Shown piece by piece: positions 23,332-34,400 of a stretch of DNA of 64,000 nt. Location of the stretch: assembly GCA_963780165.1 (NCBI GenBank), contig CAWABB010000002.1, positions 13,096 to 77,095 of the forward strand. The letters are read 5' to 3'. Source of the stretch: CAWABB01 sp963780165. GTDB taxonomy: Bacteria; Bacteroidota; Ignavibacteria; UBA10030; UBA6906. The stretch's first letter is position 1. Every line of letters begins with the position of its first letter. The notes below the pieces were generated by a model, which was given only the letters and a program-made list of their open reading frames with translations, ran no database searches and was not told the origin of the DNA. The translations under genes and the position numbers were made by a program.

Positions 23332-23745
23332 ATGTCAGAGAACCATGCCGACACTTCGGTGGAACTCGATACAGAGATACGGTTGGAACGCGTGAATACC
23401 GATAAAACCCGGTTGGATATTGGTTCGGTAACGGCGTATCACGTGTACTTCGAGCTGTCCGGTCATCCGCCCCCCGAATGGAGAATCATTTTCGAGCGGG
23501 AGAGGAAAGCGATGAACCCGACCTACGAAGCAGATATTGACGGATCCTTCCTCGTGCTGCATTGCCAGCTTCACGAAGTGGCCGCAACTGCGTTGCCGGC
23601 ACTGAAAAGAGTTGTCGCCGTCACGAACGAGGCCTACAAACGATATGTGCAGAATGAAGCCTCGGCGCTCCAGCAGCGGCAGGATGTGTGGAAGCAGGAA
23701 CGGAAGGACGTTGACGCGATGTCGAAATCGCTGCAATTCGATTGA
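23332..23745 (+). CDS. Uncharacterised cytoplasmic protein in the stress operon
   Basis: 137 residues starting MSENHADTSVELDTEIRLERV, with GGGAG upstream of the ATG. Residues 1-100 look like an alternating beta-strand domain (DKTRLDIGSVTAYHVYFELSG, EWRIIFERERKAMNPTYEADID, FLVLHCQL). Residues ~100-137 form a charged helix (YVQNEASALQQRQDVWKQERK). No signal peptide. I do not recognise the family. It belongs to the csbD operon by spacing and strand. Confidence 0.65.
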   Translation: MSENHADTSVELDTEIRLERVNTDKTRLDIGSVTAYHVYFELSGHPPPEWRIIFERERKAMNPTYEADIDGSFLVLHCQLHEVAATALPALKRVVAVTNEAYKRYVQNEASALQQRQDVWKQERKDVDAMSKSLQFD

Positions 23746-23835
23746 TCGTGTAAGGATTTTGTTGGAACGGGCACTGTGTCCATTCGTCTGTATGACCAGC
23801 TGGTGGTTGGGCACTAGTTTACAAAGGAGCGCAAC

Positions 23836-24726
23836 ATGATGTTTCTCGTCTTGTTGGTGGGTGTACTGGTTGCCGTTGGCGTGTGGTGGTTCGCCAGGAG
23901 AAAGGTGCGACAGAATTACATCGCATTTCGTTCCGTCGCAACCGTGAGTGCCTTCGCCGCGGCGGGACTTGGAGTCCTTGCCCTCTTCCAGTGCTTCACG
24001 CAGATCCCCGCCGGTCACGTGGGGGTGGTGGATTTCTTCGGAGTCGTGTCTGATCAGACGTTGCGGGCCGGCATCAATCCCGTGAATCCAATGGCGACGG
24101 TCGTTACGTATTCCATCCAGACGCAGGAGCACAAGGAGACGATGCAGGTGCTTTCCCGCGAAGGGCTCACCATCGGATTGGAGGTCAGTGCGCTCTACAG
24201 GCTCAACCCCGACTCGGCGGCCCGCATGTATAAGACCGTCTCCGGTGGCGACTATGAAACTATCATCCTCATCCCGCAATTCCGCTCGATCTGCCGTGCG
24301 GTCACGGCGAGCTTCCAGGCCAGCGCACTGTATTCCACGGAACGGGAGCGTCTCGGTTCGTCAATTCAAGAGGAGCTTGCCAGGACCGTCGCCCCTCGTG
24401 GGGTGACGATTGAGAATACGCCCATCCGTAATGTGGCGCTCCCGACACAACTGACCGAAGCCATAGAGCAAAAGCAGCGTGCCGACCAGGAAAGCCAGCG
24501 CATGGAATTCATTCTCACGAAGGAGAAGCAGGAGGCGGACAGGAAGCGGATTGAAGCAAAGGGCATTGCTGATTTCCAGGCTATCGTCGCTGCCGGGATC
24601 AGCGACCAACTCCTGCGGTGGAAGGGCATTGAGGCAACGGAAAAACTCGCAGCCTCACCAAACACCAAGGTGATCATCGTTGGCGCGGGCAAAGACGGTT
24701 TGCCGATTATCCTTGACACGAAGTGA
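23836..24726 (+). CDS. Prohibitin/SPFH (band 7) family membrane protein
   Basis: 296 residues. Two N-terminal membrane segments (1-20 and ~33-55) are followed by the SPFH domain (~57-215: IPAGHVGVVDFFGVVSDQTLRAGINPV, LSREGLTIGLEVSALYRLN, FRSICRAVTASFQASALYSTER) and a coiled-coil region (AIEQKQRADQESQRMEFILTK). The C-terminus VIIVGAGKDGLPIILDT is typical of bacterial prohibitin-type proteins. Such proteins form rings on the inner membrane and regulate proteases such as FtsH or membrane domains. AAAGGAG precedes the start. It is in the csbD operon, consistent with envelope-stress protection. Confidence 0.9.
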   Translation: MMFLVLLVGVLVAVGVWWFARRKVRQNYIAFRSVATVSAFAAAGLGVLALFQCFTQIPAGHVGVVDFFGVVSDQTLRAGINPVNPMATVVTYSIQTQEHKETMQVLSREGLTIGLEVSALYRLNPDSAARMYKTVSGGDYETIILIPQFRSICRAVTASFQASALYSTERERLGSSIQEELARTVAPRGVTIENTPIRNVALPTQLTEAIEQKQRADQESQRMEFILTKEKQEADRKRIEAKGIADFQAIVAAGISDQLLRWKGIEATEKLAASPNTKVIIVGAGKDGLPIILDTK

Positions 24727-24763
24727 GAACCCACACATGGTCCACATGTGAGACGAGGCGCGT

Positions 24764-24991
24764 ATGGTGACGGACGACAATCCAGCATCCGGCGAATCTT
24801 CCCAGGCCACCCGAAATGGCGATGCGGTATTCACGGGGTGGCAGACGACGAGGTCGGGGGAACCCGTAGCGCTCTATACTATCACCGCCGCAGACCATCC
24901 GGCGCGTGGTTCTACTGTAACTGACAAAAGTCTGCTGAACCTGAACCTGAAGATTCCGCAGACGCCGGGTCGACCAGTGAACAAGCCCTAA
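24764..24991 (+). CDS. Small uncharacterised protein (TITAADHPARGSTVT motif)
   Basis: 75 residues, cytoplasmic, no membrane segment. The segment SGEPVALYTITAADHPARGS followed by TVTDKSLLNLNLKIPQTP looks conserved rather than random, and its position 37 nt after the prohibitin gene supports a real gene. I believe similar short proteins occur beside stress genes in Bacteroidota, but no function is known to me. Confidence 0.55.
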   Translation: MVTDDNPASGESSQATRNGDAVFTGWQTTRSGEPVALYTITAADHPARGSTVTDKSLLNLNLKIPQTPGRPVNKP

Positions 24992-25069
24992 ATGTCACCC
25001 GGCCCTGGGTGCGCAGGCTTCAACACAAACCCATATGTCCACGGCAGACCTCGACGAAAGGATCAACTC

Positions 25070-25291
25070 ATGAAAACAGCTGGCATCATCCTCCTGGTAG
25101 TGGGTCTGGTAATGACCCTGTATACGGGGTTTACCTACGTTACGAAAGAGAAGGTGGTAGACCTGGGGAACCTCGAGATAACAGCGGACGACCACCACCG
25201 CGTGCAATGGCAACCGTATGTCGGCATCGGCACGATGGTCATTGGTGGCGCCGCTCTCCTTCTCAGCAGAAAGAAGCTGCGAGTCACCTGA
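25070..25291 (+). CDS. Small two-TM inner-membrane protein
   Basis: 73 residues from the ATG at 25070 (GAAAGGATC upstream). TM1 is at 4-21 (AGIILLVVGLVMTLYTGF), then a ~30-residue loop with EKVVDLGNLEITADDHH, then TM2 at 50-66, ending in the positive tail RKKLRVT. The topology is probably both ends cytoplasmic. It resembles unnamed small membrane proteins common in stress operons of this group. Function unknown. Confidence 0.7.
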   Translation: MKTAGIILLVVGLVMTLYTGFTYVTKEKVVDLGNLEITADDHHRVQWQPYVGIGTMVIGGAALLLSRKKLRVT

Positions 25292-25321
25292 CCTGAACAC
25301 GCAACAGAAAGGGGCGGTCCG

Positions 25322-25663
25322 ATGCTCTCGAAGAGAGAAATCAGGCGATATGTCCAGGAACCAATTCCTGGGAACGCCAGGACACACTTTACCGTCACTG
25401 AGGCAAGACAGATCGGAGGTGCCCTCGGGATCCATTGGGACACGTGCGACTTCGAGCAGTTCGTGCTGGGCTTGAGCGTAGAACTTGAACATGGGCGAAG
25501 AGACCCGAAAACAGATGTCACACACGATGGGCCGTTGCTGACCGGCAAAATTGCGTGGGCGCATCTCAAGGAAATCCCCGACTACTATACGCGTTTAGCC
25601 GTCATGGAAAACGAAGCAAAACACCGTGAGACGGCGCCGTCTTTGTTGCCGACTTCATCGTGA
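25322..25663 (+). CDS. DUF5661 family protein
   Basis: 113 residues. The family pattern is clear: ARQIGGALGIHWDTCDFEQF followed by VLGLSVELEHGRRDPKTDVT and GKIAWAHLKEIPDYYTRLAVME. Members are small cytoplasmic proteins often annotated only as DUF5661. The His-Gly and the acidic residues in ELEHG and HLKE-PDYY are the invariant part. No activity is known. It lies 30 nt after the two-TM protein, within the csbD operon. Confidence 0.85.
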   Translation: MLSKREIRRYVQEPIPGNARTHFTVTEARQIGGALGIHWDTCDFEQFVLGLSVELEHGRRDPKTDVTHDGPLLTGKIAWAHLKEIPDYYTRLAVMENEAKHRETAPSLLPTSS

Positions 25664-25747
25664 CGTGGGTTCTGGAAACCCCGTCCGCCGCCATGCCCTC
25701 CAGTCAGGAGAGCCCTGCGTCTGCGTGACGGAGCGGAAATGGAGTTG

Positions 25748-25800
25748 CTGCCGCATCCATGCGGCAGGCAGCGCGATTCCCCGTGTTGACGCCGGGGAAT
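25748..25800 (+). promoter_or_regulatory. Two consecutive hairpins in the stress operon
   Basis: CTGCCGCAT (25748-25756) and ATGCGGCAG (25759-25767) form a perfect 9-bp palindrome with a 2-nt centre. ATTCCCC (25776-25782) and GGGGAAT (25794-25800) form a second hairpin with an 11-nt loop. They fill the only gap over 100 nt in this operon, just before the baeRF-like gene, and could be an operator, an RNA-processing site or an attenuator. Confidence 0.5.
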
Positions 25801-25821
25801 CAGATAGAGGAGGAGAAAGCC

Positions 25822-26211
25822 ATGAAGAGAAACGTGGGATTGTGGATAGACCACAGAAGGGCAGTCATTGTGATCCTCACCGATACGGTCGAGAAGACAA
25901 GGCGAATCATCTCGGATATGGAGAAACACGTCCGGTTTTCCGGGAGCGCGCGGAAAACCTCTGCGGAAGACCAGCGTGACAGGCGATTTACGGGGCATCT
26001 CCAGAAGTTTTACGAGAAGGTAGCGTCGTATGTTCGTGATGCAGATTCCATCCTCATCCTCGGTCCCGGAGAGGCAAAAGGCGAGCTCAGCGCAATTCTG
26101 GAGAGCCTGGCTCTCGGTGGGCGCATCGTTGCCGTTGAAACAGTGGACAAGATGACTGAGCGGCAACTTGCGGCAAGAGTCCGACAACAGTTTTCACGCG
26201 GGACCAACTAG
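25822..26211 (+). CDS. eRF1/Pelota-domain-like (baeRF-type) protein
   Basis: 129 residues from the ATG at 25822, which follows GAGGAGGAGAAAGCC. The start NVGLWIDHRRAVIVILTD and the later HLQKFYEKVASYVRDADSILI with LGPGEAKGELSAIL match small bacterial proteins related to domain 3 of eRF1/Dom34. In that family the glycine-rich loop after the strand SILILGPG is conserved. They are often in stress or hibernation contexts and may bind ribosomes, but this is inference. It is cytoplasmic and part of the csbD operon. Confidence 0.7.
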   Translation: MKRNVGLWIDHRRAVIVILTDTVEKTRRIISDMEKHVRFSGSARKTSAEDQRDRRFTGHLQKFYEKVASYVRDADSILILGPGEAKGELSAILESLALGGRIVAVETVDKMTERQLAARVRQQFSRGTN

Positions 26212-26283
26212 AGATTCGGGGCTGGAACGAGCCATCCGCGAGAGGATGTGTCCTGCTGAATTGCCCGGGGGGGGCCAACGGTC

Positions 26284-27756
26284 ATGCCTATGAAGAAGAG
26301 CGGTGTACAGATTCTCATCCTTGGTGTGCTCGATTGGGCCTGTGTTGTGGCCTCCTTGATCGCTGCCATCGTTCTCCGAGGGCGAGAATTCCATGGCGAA
26401 CTTGCCATGATTAGCCTTCCCTACTTCGACATTCCGATCTATATTGAGTACGTCTTTCTCGCTGTGTACGCCGGGGTCGTAACGATTGTTTTCAACTATT
26501 TCAGCCTTTATCGGGTTGACGTATTCACATCCGTCCTGGACCATATCATTCGGATCGTCAAGGGCCTGGTGTTCGCAGTGGTAGGTCTCGCATTGCTCTC
26601 CTTCTTCATACGTTCGAACGTGATTCTCGACAGCCGGTTGTCGATGTTCTACTTTCCCATGATTTCCTTTTCGCTCCTCGTCGGCGGCCGGGTCGTAGTG
26701 TTCAGGACTATATACGTCATGGTGAGTCGGCGTCAGATGTTTCGACGGAGAGCCATCATCGTGGGGACAGGAGAAGCCGCCAACGAAGTGGCGGTCAATG
26801 TTTTGATGAACGGTCAACTGGGGATCGATGTCGTTGGTTTTCTGGATGATGAGCTTCCGATTGGTCACCCGGTGTTCTCAGGGGCAAAAGTCGTCGGACG
26901 ACTGGCCGACGTAAAGGATTCCGTGGAGGCGGCCGGGGCGGACGAACTGATCGTCTGTGCGGAAAGCCTTGAGCAGTCACGCTTTCTTGGATTGTTGAAA
27001 TCCTGTCTTGACACATCGGCGGCAGTGAAAGTCTCCTCGCCTTTGTACGCGGTGATTCCTGAACACCTCGACATCGAAAGATACGGCAACATCGGCGTTG
27101 TGACCATCTCCCAGGTCGGACCGGGCCCGGTGTATGAGACGTACAAACGGGTGTTCGATGTGGTGTTTGCTGCTCTTGGCGCACTTCTGTTGTTGCCAGT
27201 CTTTGCCGCGATCGCACTCTCGATCAGGGTGGAGTCTGCGGGTCCCATCCTCTATACGCAGACAAGAGTCGGAAGGAATGGAAGGGGTTTCAAGTTCTAC
27301 AAGTTCCGGTCGATGCTGGTGGGAAGCGACACTGACCCGGATAGAGAAACCAGCTATGCAAAGCTCATCAGCGGGGAGTGGAGCGGCGGAGACGCCAAAG
27401 CTCCGGCCAAGATCGTGGACAGTGCGAAGGTCACGAGGGTAGGTGCTTTTCTGCGCAAAACCAGTCTGGATGAGCTGCCGCAGCTTCTGAATGTGATCCG
27501 TGGAAATATGAGCCTTGTTGGTCCGAGACCCTGTCTCCCATACGAGTGGAACCACTACCAGGAATGGCACAAGCAGCGGGCGAGGGTCACGCCGGGCTGC
27601 ACTGGTGTCTGGCAGGTGTTCGGGCGGAGTCTGGTCGGGTTCCAGGATATGGTCATCTTTGATCTCTTCTATAGCCAGAACGCTTCTCTTGGTCTGGACC
27701 TCTGGCTGCTGCTCAAAACCATTCCCGTGATGGTCACGGGCAGGGGGGGCAAATGA
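26284..27756 (+). CDS. Exopolysaccharide biosynthesis polyprenyl glycosylphosphotransferase
   Basis: 490 residues. N-terminal four to five transmembrane segments (residues ~8-130) are followed by a Rossmann-like CoA-binding domain (~155-275, RRAIIVGTGEAANEVAVNVL, VVGFLDDELPIGH). The C-terminal catalytic bacterial sugar transferase domain (~290-490) contains RVFDVVFAALGALLLLPVF, YKFRSM, KTSLDELPQLLNVI and GNMSLVGPRP. The enzyme transfers a hexose phosphate to undecaprenyl phosphate, the first step of capsule or exopolysaccharide assembly (WbaP/WcaJ type). It is the last gene of the csbD operon and is followed by a terminator hairpin. Confidence 0.93.
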   Translation: MPMKKSGVQILILGVLDWACVVASLIAAIVLRGREFHGELAMISLPYFDIPIYIEYVFLAVYAGVVTIVFNYFSLYRVDVFTSVLDHIIRIVKGLVFAVVGLALLSFFIRSNVILDSRLSMFYFPMISFSLLVGGRVVVFRTIYVMVSRRQMFRRRAIIVGTGEAANEVAVNVLMNGQLGIDVVGFLDDELPIGHPVFSGAKVVGRLADVKDSVEAAGADELIVCAESLEQSRFLGLLKSCLDTSAAVKVSSPLYAVIPEHLDIERYGNIGVVTISQVGPGPVYETYKRVFDVVFAALGALLLLPVFAAIALSIRVESAGPILYTQTRVGRNGRGFKFYKFRSMLVGSDTDPDRETSYAKLISGEWSGGDAKAPAKIVDSAKVTRVGAFLRKTSLDELPQLLNVIRGNMSLVGPRPCLPYEWNHYQEWHKQRARVTPGCTGVWQVFGRSLVGFQDMVIFDLFYSQNASLGLDLWLLLKTIPVMVTGRGGK

Positions 27757-27785
27757 GGCCCACGGCCAAAGCGGCCGGCTTTTCC
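27757..27785 (+). terminator. Terminator of the csbD operon
   Basis: GGCC (27764-27767) with GGCC (27773-27776), extended by GGCC (27757-27760) with GGCT (27777-27780) around a 3-nt bulge, is followed by TTTTCCC. It starts right after the sugar transferase stop. Confidence 0.55.
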
Positions 27786-27868
27786 CTGTAGTTTCGCCCT
27801 TGTCCCTTGCCCAATAGTCTCACCGTGTCTTCCCTCTCGTCCTGCGCGGACGACACAACACTCCTGCC

Positions 27869-27937
27869 GGGGATTAACTACTCTTTCATCCCTTCACCCG
27901 ATTCATTCTCAAGTTCTGTCCGGTACATTCTGATGGG
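27869..27937 (+). promoter_or_regulatory. Stress-regulon promoter element, copy C
   Basis: GGGGATTAACTACTC, TTTCATCC, CCGATTCATTCTC and CTGTCCGGTACATT are all present; the hexamer TACATT (27924-27929) is 53 nt after GGATTA (27871). It lies ~190 nt upstream of the GlsB/YeaQ gene, the longest leader among the copies. Confidence 0.75.
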
Positions 27938-28127
27938 CTCGCAGGGTATGCCGCACCCTGCAAGAATGGGGGCGGGAACACGCGCGTGAGGCGATCGGCT
28001 TCAGACCCGTGCGTCGACACGACATGTTTGGCAGTCACGACGCCGAGCGGGGGGGCGCCTTCACAACGAACTGCGGCATTCTTTCATGCAATGGGCGATG
28101 CGCCCAGCCACACAAGGAGAACGCGCT

Positions 28128-28379
28128 ATGAGTACGGAACACTTGCTTCTTTTTCTCGTGATCGGAGTTGTCGCCGGGTTCCTCGCAGGAAAGATCATGA
28201 AGGGCTCCGGGTTCGGTCTCATCGGCGACCTGATCGTCGGGGTGATCGGTTCCTTCATCGGGGGCTGGGTGTTCGGTCTGCTCGGCATATCCCTTGGAGG
28301 AATTCTCGGCGTGCTCGTCGCAGCTGTCATCGGTGCACTTATCCTGTTGTACGTGATCCGTCTTGCCAAGTCGCGCTGA
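28128..28379 (+). CDS. GlsB/YeaQ/YmgE family stress-response membrane protein
   Basis: 83 residues with three transmembrane segments (5-22, 32-50 and 57-77). The glycine-rich family signature is present: VIGVVAGFLAGKIMKGSGFG, GDLIVGVIGSFIGGWVFGLLG, and a C-terminal positive tail. AAGGAGA precedes the start at 28128. Members are small inner-membrane proteins induced by envelope, acid or stationary-phase stress; their mechanism is unknown. Stress element copy C lies upstream and the glucan synthase starts 63 nt downstream, so both probably form one transcript. Confidence 0.93.
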   Translation: MSTEHLLLFLVIGVVAGFLAGKIMKGSGFGLIGDLIVGVIGSFIGGWVFGLLGISLGGILGVLVAAVIGALILLYVIRLAKSR

Positions 28380-28442
28380 TCGTTCATCCGGGCCAAGGCG
28401 TCTTTGATCGATCGACTCGTCCCACCTCCGTAAGGACCAAGG

Positions 28443-31400
28443 ATGTACACAGGGTTTCTCATTGGATACTTTGGCAGGCAGGATGAGGCAGGCAAAGCAT
28501 TCAGGCAATTGCGCCGGAAGGGGTACCGACGCGCCGCATGGGCGAGCAAAGGTGCCGATGGGGATGTCCGCATCGGCGACCCCTTTCCCTGGCGCCGGGC
28601 ATTTGGAGCCATCGCAACTCTTCTCCTCTCCGGGGCTCTTGTCTGGTTCATTGAAATGCGCCCCGAATGGGGTAGTCCGGCCGTGTGGGGTTTCTTTCCG
28701 ATCCCTTTCCTTGTCGGGGGAGTGACCGGAGCTCTTCTGTTTCTCGCATGGGTGCGGCGATCGAGGTTCGGCGTACGACGCGGACTCATTGAGGACCACG
28801 CACGCTGGCTGGTCTCCGGCGAGAGCGTCCTGATTCTTCAGGCACCCGTCGAGACTCTGCAGGTTCCCCTGGCCCTTCTTCTGGAGAGCGGCGAGGTCCA
28901 GCCGGCGGTGTTCATCCTGTATCCGAAACGCGACAACCCTGCCGGAGAGGATGAGAGCACCGGGACATCGAGCACCGCGGCGCAACTCCAGGAGCATGCC
29001 CAGCGCCTGGCCTCGGACCATCGGTCGGCTTTGGGTCCACTGCACAGGACCGAACTGCTCAAGCGGATCGAGCGGGGCCGCAGGTGGGTCCACGAGGCGT
29101 GTCTGGATCTCGCCGTAGCGAATCGCCTGGAAGAGAACGTGTCGCCGGCCGCCGAATGGCTCCTCGATAATGAATACATCATCGAGGGCAACGCCCGAAA
29201 AGTCCTCCAGAACCTCCCCCGGCGATACTACCGACAGCTGCCGGCACTCACGAGCGGGCCTACCCGGGATCTTCCACGTATCTTCGCGCTGGCGCAGGAA
29301 CTTGTCTCCCGCACGGACATGCGCCTGGACCGGGAAAACATACTGGCGTTCGTTGAGGCCTATCAAGGCGAATCCCCGCTGTCGATCGGGGAACTCTGGG
29401 CTGTTCCTCAGATGCTGCGCACGGCGCTCATGGAAGGTATCCAGCAGATCGCCGGCAGGACTCAGGCGGAACTGCGTGAGAGAGGGATTGCCAATGTGTG
29501 GGCGAACAGGCTCATCGCGGTCAACCGCCGGGATCCCCAAAGGATCTTTTCGATCCTCGCAGAACTGGCGGAAAGCCAATCCACCCCAAGCCCGTACTTC
29601 GCGTCGCAACTGATTGACTATATGTATGACGAGGAGGCGGCGCTGGCGCCGGTTCAGAGCTGGTTTGAGCGGAAGTTCCAGAGTTCCCTGAGCGAGCTTA
29701 GCCTGCGAGCGAGGAACCGCGAGACGAGGGACCGGATTTCCATCGGGAATGCGTTTACCAGCTTGCGCCAGCTCGACCTGCTCGACTGGAAAGTATGCTT
29801 CGAACAGCTGAGCCGTGTGGAAGCGTTGCTGCGGACGGATCCGGCGGGCATCTATCCCCGGATGGATTTCCGCACGCGCGATCAATGCCGCCGGGCAATC
29901 GAGAATCTCCACCGGGGCTCCGGCCTCACCGAGGAAGCGGTCGCCCAACGCGCACTTGACCTGGCCGGCCATGCCGCCCGTCAGTCCGTCACGGGTGAGC
30001 GGTCGGGCCACGTCGGGACGTACCTGATCGGCGAACGCAGAGGAGAGCTGGCGCGGAAGATCGGGTCCCGCGAGACGTTGCGTTTCCGCGCGCTGCATTG
30101 GACGTATCGCCATCACGCTTCGGTCTACTTCGCCGGGTTCGGGTTCCTCTCCGTCGCCGCGGTCGTCATGCTCGTGTTGATCGGGTTGCGCGGCGAGACG
30201 CCCGAGCTTCAGCTGCTCTTCGCCCTCCTCCTGCTCATCCCGGCGAGTCAGCTATCGCTCGATGGGGTGAACTACCTGGTCATGCGGCTCTTGCCGCCGC
30301 GCACCCTCCCGAAGATGGATTACAGGGTTTCAGGGATTCCGGACGCGTATCGGACGCTGGTCGTCGTTCCCACCATGCTGGTGGATCCGGCGTCAATACA
30401 GGACGAGGTGGAGAAGATTGAAATCCGGTACCTCGCCAACAAAGAAGACAATCTCCTTTTTGGTCTTCTCTCCGACTACACGGATGCGACCCGGATCCAT
30501 TGCGACGCTGACGAGTCCCTGCTTCAGGTCGCAAAGGAATGCATTGAAGCGCTCAACCAGCGCCACGGCGCCAATCGCTTCTTCCTGTTCCATCGCGATC
30601 GCACATGGAGTGATTCCGAGCAGAAATTCATCGGCTGGGAGCGCAAACGCGGGAAACTGGAAGAGCTGAACGACCTGATCGCTGGCACGCGGCAGCACGA
30701 GGCCGGCCGCCTGGTTCACGTCGGCGACCCCGATCACCTGTCCGATGTCAGGTATGTCATCACACTGGACAGCGACACCCAGCTGCCAAACGGCACCGCC
30801 CGGCGGTTGATCGAGACCCTGTCGCATCCACTCAACCAGCCGAATTTCGACAGCGAAGGCCGGATCCTGTCCGGTTACACGATTATCCAGCCGCGCGTGA
30901 GCTCCTCCTTGCCGAGCATGAGCGGGTCCCCCTTCAGCCGGCTCTTTTCAGACCCCATCGGCATCGATCCCTATACCAATGCGGTTTCCGATGTCAATCA
31001 GGACCTTGCCGGTGAGGGTTCCTACCATGGCAAAGGCATCTACGATGTGCGCGCCTTCAGCAGTCTGCTCGCCGGCCGATTTCCTGAGGCGTGGATCCTC
31101 AGCCACGACCTGATTGAAGGCGCTCACGTACGCGTTGGCCTGGCAAGCGATATCGAGCTCTATGATGAATTCCCGCAGGATTATCTGAGCTTCGTGAAGC
31201 GGCAGCATCGCTGGATCCGTGGCGACTGGCAGATCGCAAGCTGGATCATGCCGCGCGTCCCCGGGCCGGACGGGGGGAGAGGCCGGAACCCGCTTTCCTG
31301 GTTCGATCGCGGGAAGGTCTTTGACAACCTGCGGCGCAGCCTGCTCCCTGTGGCCAGCGTTGCATTGCTGGCGACCTCCTGGTTTATGTCTGTTCAGGCC

Positions 31401-34400
31401 GGCTGGACCGCCACCGTCGTGGTCGCTGCACAACTCCTGTTTCATTCCCTGGCACAGCCGTTCACGTGGGCGACTGCCCCCCTCGGTTCGAAGGGCGTCT
31501 CCATCACGAAGCTGGCGCACGATGTTGTTCGCGTGATCGCCGAAGCGGCATTGCTTCCGTACCAGGCCTGGCTGGCTATCGACGCCATCGTGCGAGTTTT
31601 GTACCGGCGCACCATCTCGCATCGGCGGTTGCTCGAGTGGACGTCCGCCCACGCGACGAAGGGCAAAGCCCGGGCCGGCATGCCCGGGCTCATCCTGTCC
31701 ATGGGCCTTGCGAGCATGTTCAGCGTGATCGTGGGGTTACAGATACAGTACTGGGGGACATCGAGCCTTCTGCTTGCCAGCCCGTGGTTGATGCTCTGGT
31801 TCGTTTCACCCGTGATCGGCTGGCTGCTCAGCCGCCGCCCGGAGACAAAGCAACCGCAGTCGCTGCTCCGGGAGGCGGATCGGCAGTTCCTGAGGAGCGT
31901 TGCGCGCCGGACCTGGCGCTACTTCACGGATTTCGTCAACGAAGGAACGTCCTGGCTTCCGCCCGACAATTACCAGGTGGCGTTCCAGAATCAACTGGCC
32001 ATGAGAACCAGCCCGACCAATATCGGTCTCTGGATGGTCAGCGTTCTCGGGGCACACGATTTCGGATACGTCACCGTCGATGAGGTTACACGCACGCTTA
32101 CGGGTACGATGGACACGATTGGCAAACTGGATCGCCACGAGGGCCATCTTCTCAACTGGTATGATATCCAAACCCTGACTCCCCTGAAACCGCATTACGT
32201 TTCCACGGTCGATAGCGGGAACCTTCTTGGAGCTCTCTGGTCCCTCGATCAAGGACTCGGGGCGATGATGGATGCGGACATCCTCGATGCGAGAGCGTTT
32301 GCGGGCCTGCGGGATACTGGAAAGGCTCTGGCGCAAGCCGTCGCGGCGGAGAAGTATGCCGGCCTGGACACCCGTGTCCTTCATGAGTTGCTGCTCGCGT
32401 GGAAGTCTCCACCGGATCGGATCGTGGACGCACTCAGGACGCTGCGCCGTTCGGAAGATCGCGTGAGGGATCTGGCCGCCGGAGCACGTGCATCCGCCAC
32501 GGTCGGAGGGAACGTGGCCTACTGGGCGCAACAGCTCGAGCGTCAGCTCGAGGCCTGGCTGAATCTTATCGATCGTTACCTCGTCTGGGTTGAAATTCTG
32601 GCGGAGAAAACTACGGACGAGATCGCCGTCCTTGATCCGAATGCGTCCCGGGCATATCATCAGGCGCTTGATCATGCGCCCTCCCTTCGGGACCTCGCCG
32701 GAGGCAATCTCGCCTGGATTCAGGCGTTCGAAGAACTCCGGGGTCATGTGCCCTCGGACGGATCTGCCCTCGCATCCTGGATCGATCGTGCCCTCAAAGC
32801 CTTCGATGAGTCGAAGTGGCTCGCCGGCGAAATGCTGGCGTCTACGGGTCGACTTGCCCGGGCGGGACGAGACCTCTCCGAATCAATGAACATGCGCTTT
32901 CTCTACGACGCCGACCGGAGGCTGTTTTCCATCGGCCACAATGTCACTGAAGGACGGGTGGATCACGCGTACTACGACCTCCTGGCAAGCGAAGCGCGTC
33001 TTGGAAGTTACGTCGCCATTGCCAGGGGTGACGTTCCCGCCGAGCATTGGTTCGCAATGAACCGACCCTACGGCGCCGTCGGCCGGCGCCGGGTGTTGCT
33101 CAGCTGGACCGGAACAATGTTCGAGTATCTGATGCCACTGCTGTTCCAGCGGTCCTTCGCGAACTCGCTGCTCGACAAAGCAACGCGGGAAGCTGTTGCG
33201 ATCCAGATCGCATACGGCAGGACCCACCATGTGCCGTGGGGGATTTCCGAGTCTGCTTCCGGAGATCTGGACGGCAATATGACCTATCAGTATAACGCGT
33301 TTGGCGTTCCATCTCTCGGACTCAAGCGCGGCCAGGCGGATAAGACAGTCATCGCACCCTATGCTACCCTTCTCGCGATGAGTATCGCGCCGCGGGAGGG
33401 CTTGCGGAATCTGAAGAGACTCGCCGATCTGGGGATGTTCGACGACTACGGCTACTTTGATGCCCTTGACTTCAGCCAGCAGCCGACCCGTGAGGGGGAG
33501 CATGGAGTCATCGTGCGGACCTATATGGCCCACCATCAGGGGATGGGGTTCCTGGCGCTGGCCAACCTTCTTCACGGAAATTCCATCCAGGTCCGTTTCC
33601 ACGGTGACCTCCGCGCACGCACGGTCGAGCCATTGCTTCACGAACGCATCCCGCACCTTCCTCCGCTGAATCAGACCGCGATGCGCGCGCGCGTATCGTC
33701 GATTGCGGCCGTCGGCGAGGTGGCACCTTCTGTAAGCCAGTTCGAGACGCCGCATACCGCCACGCCCAGAACCCAGCTGCTCTGCAATGGCCGCTATGGG
33801 CTGATGCTTACGAACGCAGGCGGCGGGTACAGCCGCTGGGGTGACTTTGATATTTCACGCTGGCGGTCGGACAGGACCCGGGACCAGTGGGGGATGTTCT
33901 GCTATATCCGGGACGCAGACTCGAACCGGTTATGGTGCAACACCTATCACCCGACCGGCGGGAAAGTGGAGGGCTATTCGGCCGACTTCTCCCTGGACCG
34001 GGCCGTGTTCAGACGTGTCGACAACGGGATCGAGAGCGAAACCGAGATCATCGTGACGCCGGAAGATGACGTGGAGATCCGGCGGATGACATTGATCAAC
34101 CGATCCCTCCGGACCTGCCATATCGAACTGACGACGTACGTTGAACTCTCGCTGGCGCCCCACAACGCCGACCGTCAGCATCCGGCGTTCAACAAGCTGT
34201 TCATCCAGACCGAGGCGGTGCCCGAGCAGCATGCGCTGCTTGCCTTCCGTCGGCTCCGGCATGACGGGGATCAGCCAATTTGCGTCGGGCACCGATTCAC
34301 GCTTCAGCACGACGATGGCGAAGCCCTGCGCTTCGAAACCGATCGAGCGCGATTCATCGGCCGGGGGCGAACGCTCGCCGGTCCGATGGGGGCTGTTCAG

